The notes under the pieces are model-generated. The model was not told the origin of the DNA. It did not search any database and saw only the letters and a program-made list of their open reading frames with translations. A DNA stretch of 64,000 nt from Brachypodium distachyon (taxonomy: Eukaryota; Streptophyta; Magnoliopsida; Poales; Poaceae), in the NCBI RefSeq assembly GCF_000005505.3, contig NC_016131.3, forward strand, positions 58,203,355 through 58,267,354. The letters are read 5' to 3'. Both the position numbers and the translations under genes were made by a program. Of this stretch, positions 56,937 to 64,000 are shown piece by piece. Each line of letters begins with the position of its first letter. Position 1 is the stretch's first letter.

Positions 56937-57533
56937 GCCGCCGACTCCACGGCCGGTGCCGGCTTTGAGCCCCAAGGCTCTCCTGCTGCTAGGCGTGGAG
57001 GACAAGAAACAGCTGCAGTCGTAGACTGCGGTGTCGAAGCCCGAGGGCCGCAGGCGCACACTACACGATGGACCAAACATGAGGACAATTAACTGCCAGG
57101 AAAAATAGGTTTTCGGAGGCAATTGGACTGCCGGCAAAACTTAACTGCCGGCAAAAATATGCCGCCGGGAAAAGTTGAGGAACAGGGGCAGTTTACTGCT
57201 GGCAATGGTGTAGGCTTTTGATGGCAAATCATCTGTCGGCATAACTAGTGAAGGGCAGATGATCCGCTGGCACATGCCTATGTGGGGTCCAGAAAATTTT
57301 AGCTGCTCTTTTTGTTTTTTTGTTTTGCAAGATAAAGCTCCAACTGGACCCCAAAACTCCAAAGCCCATTCCCCCGAGCCACACTTCGCTTCTGTGTCTC
57401 ATCGTGCTCACCCCCAATGCCCGATCTAGGGTTTCAGCTGCCGCCTCCTTCCCCAGGGCGTCGCCGCCTCCAACCTCATCTCGTCGTGGCTGCCTCCAAC
57501 CTCAACATCGTTGCTGCGGCTTCCTTTCCCCAC
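56937..57533. other. Spacer with CTGCCGGCAAAA-type repeats
   Basis: Positions 57088-57262 contain about six variants of ACTGCCGGCAAAA at irregular spacing. Similar clustered subterminal words are known from CACTA-type DNA transposons, but no CACTA terminus was confirmed. 57420-57533 has a GCCTCCAACCTCA repeat that also occurs after the copia element. Confidence 0.4.
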
Positions 57534-57775
57534 TGTTAGTAACATGACTTGGTCTTGCACGTGTGTGTACAAGCCGTTAGTATTGGTTAGCTGACTTAGT
57601 CTATCCCAACATCTCTAGCTTATCTAGTAGTTCGTTGGCAGCTTATCCAGTAGTTTGTTGGCTAGATTGTAGGAGTTAGCTGCTCTGCCGAAGGCATCTG
57701 TACATGTATTTATACCCCTTGTGTTCATCAATACAATCCAAGTGTTGAGCCACTCCATCTCTCTCGTGTCTTACA
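57534..57775 (+). repeat. 5' LTR of copia element
   Basis: 242 bp, TATA-like GTATTTATACC near 57707 and AATACAATCC downstream, followed directly by the primer site. Confidence 0.92.
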
Positions 57776-57826
57776 TGGTATCAGACGCTCGACGTCTCTG
57801 AGACCGCACTCACTTCCGCTGCCCTC

Positions 57827-58827
57827 ATGGCAAACCCTGACACCAGCCTCCCTCTGACCTCCACGGCGGCCGGCGCACTCACAGCTTCAACTGCCGCTCT
57901 TGTGTCGCCTACTATCCTCCCTCCTGGCTCCACTCCACAGCCTGTAGGCATCGCCGCTGCCCTCGGCGCCGGCACAGGCCCAGGCGTCTCCCCACTGCCC
58001 GTGCTCTCTTCGATGATGATGTGGCCGCCACGTCTGTCGTCCGCGATGCGGGCGCCATCCCGGTGACGGCTGCCTCTCTGCAGCATATCCGCATCAAGGA
58101 GCACGTCCTCACCGCCCTCGACCTCAAGCGAAACAACTATGGCCGGTGGAGCACCCTCTTCATGAAGGTCATCGGCCGGAATGGCCTCGAGGACCACCTC
58201 GTTGCCGGCGCCGACCACAAGCTTGAGGACGCCGAATGGATGAAGGTCGGCCTCACCATTGTGTCCTGGCTCTACACCACCATCAGCGAGGAGATCCTCG
58301 ACATCATCCTCGCGCCGCACGATCCGGCTTTCGTGGTATGGACAAAACTCTCAAGTCTTTTTCTGGACAACATGATGACTCAGGCCGTCTACATGGAGGA
58401 GGAGTTCTGCAGTCTGCAGCAGGGCCACCTCTCCGTCACGGACTACTGCTCGCGCCTCAAGGTCCTCGCCGACGGCCTGCGTGACGTCGGCGTTCAGGTC
58501 TCCGACCAGTCCATGCTCTTCAACATGCTCCGTGGTCTCAACCCTTCTCTCGGCCACGCCATCCCAGTGCTCACCATGCAGCAGCCACTGCCATCCTTCA
58601 TGCGCGCCCGCTCGTATTTGCTGCTCAAGGAGCATCGCCAGGAGCAAGCCGCGCGTCGTCGAGCTGCCGCCACCTTCTTCGTCGACCGCTCCGGCGCACC
58701 GGCACCTGCGTCCCTACAGGGCTCTCCTTCCAGCAGCAACAAGAAGAACAAGAAGCGCAAGACTGCGTCGACCTCTCCGGCCGGCGGCGGCTCGCGCTTC
58801 CCCAACTCGCCTGCTGCACCATCCTAG
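57827..58827 (+). pseudogene. Copia gag region
   Basis: Starts MANPDTSLPL at 57827. The frame shifts near 58000-58021, after which the typical copia gag core follows (LKRNNYGRWSTLFMKVIGRN, EEFCSLQQGHLSVTDYCSRL). It ends at a TAG at 58825-58827 in the same frame as pol. After the core comes a Lys-rich stretch (NKKNKKRK). No CCHC zinc knuckle is visible, which is unusual but known in some copia lineages. Confidence 0.85.
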
Positions 58828-61800
58828 CCACACGGCGTCAACCCGTGGTCTGGCACCTTTCAGGCCTGGCAACAGACACCGCGTGCGCCCGGCGCTGGCG
58901 TCCTCGGTCCCCGCCCACCCATGGCGCCCACTGCTCCGCAAGCCTACAACGCCAACACCTCCATGATGGCGCCATCCTTCAGCTCGGCGACGCCCGTGGC
59001 TCCTGCTCTGGATCCCAACTTCATGGCGGCCATGCAACAGATGTCGCTCCAGAACAACAGCGGCGGCGGCGACGACTGGTTCCTTGACACGGGCGCCTCA
59101 TCGCACATGACGTCCAGCACAGGTAACCTCTCCTCCTTCTCCCCTTACTCTACCTCGTCTCAAATTACAGTAGGTAATGGTGCTCATCTTCCTATTACTG
59201 CAATTGGCACTGCCTCTATTTCTACTTATGCTCGTCCTCTTTATCTTCGTAATGTACTTGTCTCTCCTAACCTCGTTAAGAACTTACTTTCTGTACGAAC
59301 TCTCTCACGAGATAACAACGTTTTTGTTGAGTTTGACCCGGCTGGTTTCTCTGTAAAGGATCTGCATTCCAGGGCGGCGATTCTGCGAAGTAACAGCCCC
59401 GACGATCTGTATCTGGTTCGGTCATCCCCTGGAGCTCGTCCTTGTCATGCCGCCTTCACTGCCACCTCTGTCAACTTGTGGCATCGTCGCCTTGGTCACC
59501 TAGGAGATGCTTCTTTAGCTCACATTATTCGTTCATTCCCCTTTTCCTGTATTAAAGACAGTGATGCCTCTCACCACTGTACTGCTTGTCGCTTAGGCAA
59601 ACACACTAGATTTCCATTTCAGCAATCTACTACTGTCACTTCCTTTCCTTTTCAATTGATTCATTGTGATGTTTGGACCTCGCCTGTTGTGAGCTCCTCA
59701 GGATTTACTTATTATTTAGTTATACTTGATGATTACTCACATTTTGTGTGGACTTTTCCCCTGCGCCGTAAATCTGACGCTCTTCCTTCCCTCCTCTCCT
59801 TCCACGCGTATGTTGCTACTCAGTTTCGTCTGCGCATTCTTGCACTTCAAACTGACAACAGCAAGGAATTTGACAACGCCGCCCTCCGCTCTTTTCTCTC
59901 GTGGCACGGCATCCAACTTCGCCTCTCGTGTCCGTACACCTCGCAACAGAACGGCAAGGCGGAGCGCATCTTCCGGACCCTCAACGACGGCATGCGCACT
60001 CTCCTCTTTCAAGCCTCCATGCCACCAAAATTCTGGGCTGATGCTCTTGCCACGTCTACCCTCCTGCTCAATCTTCGGCCATGCAAACCTCGTCAAATGC
60101 ACACTCCCTACAAGCTTCTTTTTGGCATTCCTCCTCCTTACTCTCATCTGCGTGTTTTTCGCTGCTTGTGTTTTCCTAACACTATTGCTACTTCTAGGAA
60201 CAAACTAATGCCTCGTTCAGTTTCTTGTGTGTTTCTTGGTTACTCTGCAGATCACCGTGGATACAGGTGTTTTGACCCGGTTTCTCGTCGTGTGCTAACC
60301 TCTCGGCATGTTCATTTCCACGAGGACGTTTTTCCTTTTGCACAGGTGAACGCCCCGCCGACGCCCGCTCCGACACCCGCCGACGACGCCCCGTCCTTCG
60401 ACCCGGCGATCCTCTCACTGGGTCCCAAACGTGCTGCTCCTCCGGCCTCTCCATCGCGCCCAGCTGCAGCCACGGTGTGCCCTGCAGGCACCTCTCCCAC
60501 GTCTGACACGCCCTCGATGCATTCGTCCGGCGCGCACCCGTCTTCCGGCGGCTTCGTACCGTCCGCTGACCGGCCCGTGCCACCCACCTCCAGCATCGAC
60601 ACCGCGCCCACGCCATCGCCGTCTACGCCATCGCCGTCCACGCCAACGTCCTCAAGCATCCTGCCCGTTGTGCCGCTAGCGCCGGTGCATCGCATGGTCA
60701 CTCGTGCACAGAACGGCATCTTCCTCCCCAAGCGCTTGTTCGACTGCACTGCATCGACCACACCTTCACCAATTCCGTCGTCAGCTCGTGCCGCCCTTCG
60801 CGACGTGCACTGCCATGCTGCTATGCAGGAAGAATATGACGCCCTCATCAACAACAACACCTGGACCTTAGTTCCACGACCGCACGGCGCCAACCTCGTT
60901 TCCGGCAAGTGGATTTTTCGCCACAAGACTCGACCTGACGGCTCCCTCGAGCGCTACAAGGCGCGTTGGGTCGTCCGCGGGTTTTCTCAGCGCCCCGGAG
61001 TCGACTTCGGCGAGACGTTCTCTCCAGTGGTTAAGTCCGCCATGATCCGCACTGTGCTCCATCTTGCTGCTGCTCGTGCATGGCCGGTCCACCAGCTCGA
61101 CGTGAAGAATGCCTTCTTGCATGGCATCTTGTCCGAGCTACTCGCAGCAGCCGACGGGATTTGTCGATCCATCGAAGCCCGATCATGTGTGCCTCCTCTC
61201 CAAGTCTCTGTACGGACTGAAGCAGGCCCCAAGGGCTTGGTACACTCGCATCGCCACCTTCCTTCGATCTACAGGTTTTGTTGCCACCACCTCCGACCCG
61301 TCGCTGTTCGTGCTTCGTCACGGCATCGACGCCACGTACCTGCTGCTCTACGTTGATGACATCGTCCTGACGGCGTCCACTGAACGACTGCTCCGACACA
61401 TCATCACCAGCCTGAGTTCTGAGTTCTCAATGAAGGACTTAGGACCGCTTCAGCTCTTTCTTGGGATTCAGGTAACTCGGACAGCCGCCGGATTTTTCCT
61501 GTCACAGGAACACTACGCCGAGGAGCTACTGGACCATGCCTCCATGTGCAACTGCACGCCTACCGGTACGCCCGTCGACACCAAGCCCAAGTCGTCCTCG
61601 ACCGATGGTACTCCCTATGCCGATCCCTCAGGCTATCGTAGCATCGTCGGTGCCCTACGGTACTTGACGATGACACGGCCTGACATTGCCTACGTCGTTC
61701 ATCAAGTGTGTCTCCACATGCACTCGCCGACGAACGCTCATTGGCAATTGGTGAAGCGAGTTCTTCGGTACATTCGAGGAATTACCTCACTTGGTCTGCA

Positions 61801-62317
61801 GCTCCGGGCGTCGTCCACCGTCGACATCACCGTCTACTCCGACGCAGATTGGGCCGGCTGCCCGGACACGCGGCGGTCTACCTCAGGCTACTGCGTCTTC
61901 CTTGGCGGCCCGCTTGTGTCCTGGTTGTCCAAACGACAGGCCACCGTCTCCCGCTCCAGTGTAGAAGCGGAGTACCGTGCCGTGGCAAATGCTGTTGCCG
62001 AGTGTACTTGGCTTCGACAACTTCTGGGCGAGCTGCACTGCGACATCCGCACGGCCACTGCTGTGTTCTACGACAACGTCTCCGCCGTCTACCTTGCCGC
62101 CAACCCTGTCCATCACAAACGAACGAAGCACATTGAGCTCGATGTACACTTCGTCCGGGAGAAGGTGGCCATCGGCCAGGTTCGAGTCACTCATGTTCCC
62201 ACGACACAACAACTCGCGAACATCATGATGAAAGGGCTGCCCACGGCGGTGTTTGATACTCTACGCTCCAGTCTCAGCATTCTTCATCCTGATGCTGTGA
62301 CTGCCGGGGGGTGTTAG
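58828..62317 (+). pseudogene. Copia pol region (PR-INT-RT-RH)
   Basis: The aspartic protease motif is WFLDTGASSHM. Integrase shows HRRLGH and CTACRLGK zinc residues, IHCDVW, LQTDNSKEF (Ser where Gly is usual) and QQNGKAER. Reverse transcriptase shows KARWVVRGFSQ, LDVKNAFLHG and the catalytic YVDDIVL. RNase H shows YSDADWAGC and TKHIELDVHF. The frame changes near 61135-61150, between LDVKNAFLHG and TGFVDPS. Downstream the frame is open to 62317. Domain catalytic residues are otherwise kept, so inactivation is recent. Confidence 0.9.
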
Positions 62318-62553
62318 TAACGTGACTTGGTCTTGCACGTGTGTGTACAAGCCGTTAGTATTGGTTAGCTGACTTAGTCTATTCCAACGTCTCTAACTTA
62401 TCTAATAGTTCGTTGGCAGCTTATCCAGTAGTTTATTGGCTAGATTGTAGGAGTTAGCTGCTCTGCCGAACGCATCTGTACATGTATTTATACCCTTTGT
62501 GTTCATTAATACAATCCAAGTGTTGAGCCACTCCATCTCTCTCGTGTCTTGCA
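62312..62553 (+). repeat. 3' LTR of copia element
   Basis: 242 bp, same length as the 5' LTR with about ten substitutions and no indel. Confidence 0.92.
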
Positions 62554-62558
62554 CCCAC

Positions 62559-64000
62559 GGCCGCGACCGCCTCCAACCTCATCTACGTCGTCCCCGCCTC
62601 CGTCCTCCTCTCCGTTGCTGCGGTTTCCTTTCCCCACGGCTGCCGCCCCATCCCTTCCCACAGCTGCCGTAGCGCCCATCATTTTCTGCCCCCGCCGCCC
62701 CTGCTGTACCCCATGGCGAACCAGGCGACCATGCGCGTCGTTGTCGCCGTACCACACCCATAGATCTGCAGCAGCGGCGAGTGACATCGTCGAGTCAGGA
62801 ACCTGAGACGCCAACCCCCCATCCAGGCTCGTCGTCAACACGTCGACGAAGCTGAGCTCACCGTCGCCCTGCTGCCCAGACTACGCTTCCTCCTCCCAGT
62901 GGACCTCGTCATCTTCCACCCCACCAGCACCTCCAAAACTTCCTCCGCGGGCTAGCAGGTCAGGAATGGGTTGATTTATTTTTCAATGGAAATTCGTATC
63001 CCAATCAATTGTGCAGTGTCTTTCTATGATATATGAAGGAAGAGCAGCAAATTTGGGGCTAAACTATGTTATCCGCCAGTGTTATCTGAAAAAATATATG
63101 TGGGATAGTACTGATATGAAACTGTATACGGAGTATTATCTAGATCTAATAGCATGCATTTCAAGACCATCGTAACAATATCATTATACTAGTGGCTTCA
63201 CAAAGCAGCAGTCAAACCGTGCTTCTGAATTGAGCATATCAATAATAAAGTGTTCATTAACTTGTGATGTGAACTGCATCTGAAGTCATGTCATTAGCTT
63301 GTCTACTAACAGTCAGTAACAATACCATTATACTAGTGGCTTCACAATGCAGTAGTCAAGTTGTGCTTCTAAATTGAGCATATCAATAATAAAGTGTTCA
63401 TTAACTTGTTCTGTGAACTGCCTCTGAAGTCATTAGCTTGTCTAGTACATTAACAGTCAGTATACTTTGGCATCTAGTTACCGTTAAGTACATTTTGCAG
63501 TATAGCAATACAAATATGTAACACCAAGGTAGTAGTATAACAATCAATAATTTTCTCATTTAATGTTGAACAGTTGAATCAGTTTCTGCTTGTGTTAACA
63601 GTTGATAAATATTACTTCTGATTTAAGAACGAACTACACTCTGTTGAGATATCAGTCTAGAAAGGTTTATAGGAAAGTACTCCGCACTTAGTAATACCTC
63701 TTGGTCAGTTAGTATGATTTCTGGTTATACACATGTTTATCATCAACAATTTGATTGAATAGAAGGAAAAGGGAAAAATAAACTCATGCATACAGTCAAG
63801 GCTGGGATTACTCGGGACAACCACTAACATCAGCTAACGGCGCGGCGAAGCGCGCGTATCCGGCTAGTAGTTAGCATTGACGAATACAAATACTCTTGGT
63901 TGCACAATTTTTTTTTTCATTTTTCTACACTAACTTCTCGCCATTTACTTGCACCATTATTAGCTCTCATTTCACTTTCTTTTTTACAGGTTAACAACAC
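62559..64000. other. Intergenic right end
   Basis: 62559-62960 is GC-rich, with Pro/Ser/Arg-rich open frames and a repeat of the sequence left of the copia insertion. Beyond 62960 it is AT-rich with one tandem duplication. No gene is supported. Confidence 0.45.
63173..63459. repeat. 144-bp tandem duplication
   Basis: Units start at 63173 and 63317 with TAACAATA(T/C)CATTATACTA, both contain TGAGCATATCAATAATAAAG, and differ by about a dozen changes. Confidence 0.85.

Larger units (their letters stand above)
57534..62553 (+). mobile_element. Complete Ty1-copia retrotransposon, 5,020 bp
   Basis: LTRs of 242 bp at 57534-57775 and 62312-62553 start TGTTAGTAAC and end TCTTACA or TCTTGCA. TSD CCCAC at 57529-57533 and 62554-62558. 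Primer site TGGTATCAGA at 57776-57785. Purine-rich tract at about 62305-62311. The order gag, protease, integrase, reverse transcriptase, RNase H is that of Ty1-copia. Size and LTR length resemble the Hopscotch/Ale-type lineage, a tentative placement. About 10 of 242 LTR positions differ (4%). The coding region has at least two frame changes and one stop, so it is not autonomous. Confidence 0.93.

Noticed and set aside
60312..60926. 204-codon minus-strand frame inside the copia element
   Set aside because: Antisense to the Pro/Ser-rich spacer between integrase and reverse transcriptase. No domain.

Overview
The window looks like a nuclear chromosome segment from a grass (Poaceae). The genes are intron-containing. 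The families are ones expanded in grasses: F-box, F-box/LRR/FBD and non-RD kinases. Repeats include Stowaway-type MITEs with CTCCCTCCG ends, Ty1-copia LTR elements with a TGGTATCAGA primer-binding site, and L1-type LINEs with poly(A) tails. No bacterial, organellar or CRISPR signal was seen. The species cannot be told from the sequence.

Layout, left to right. 1-6.4 kb is intergenic, with a LINE fragment and a 443-bp Mutator-type MITE with a 9-bp target duplication. 6.5-14.4 kb is a nine-exon plus-strand gene for a degenerate HtrA/Deg-like protease with a PDZ-like C-terminus. A complete 3.3-kb non-autonomous LTR retrotransposon sits in its third intron and a hAT-like element in its fifth. 16-30 kb is a tandem segmental duplication. 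Each copy carries a broken minus-strand F-box gene, and the left copy is split by a 4.5-kb LINE with a 14-bp target duplication. 30.6-38.7 kb holds two minus-strand F-box/LRR/FBD paralogues, both disrupted. 39.5-42.8 kb is an intact six-exon minus-strand gene for a four-pass membrane protein of TVP15/COPI-associated type. 44.4-48.4 kb holds a five-exon non-RD kinase followed on the same strand by an ERI1-like DEDDh exonuclease domain that has lost key catalytic residues. Splice phases allow the two to be one kinase-exonuclease transcript.

49-64 kb is mostly repeats: a solo LTR related to the intron element, another hAT-like element, a 674-bp retroposon, a 1.33-kb solo LTR, and a complete 5.0-kb Ty1-copia element with gag, protease, integrase, reverse transcriptase and RNase H but with frameshifts and a stop.

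The apparently functional loci are the membrane protein gene, the kinase and possibly the exonuclease-like domain. The HtrA-like gene carries one frameshift. The F-box and FBD loci look like decaying tandem families. The most unusual observations are the possible kinase-exonuclease fusion, the two F-box copies broken independently at the same codon, and an excision-footprint-like 8-bp duplication in F-box copy 2. All coordinates come from manual reading of splice sites and repeat borders. No database search was possible.
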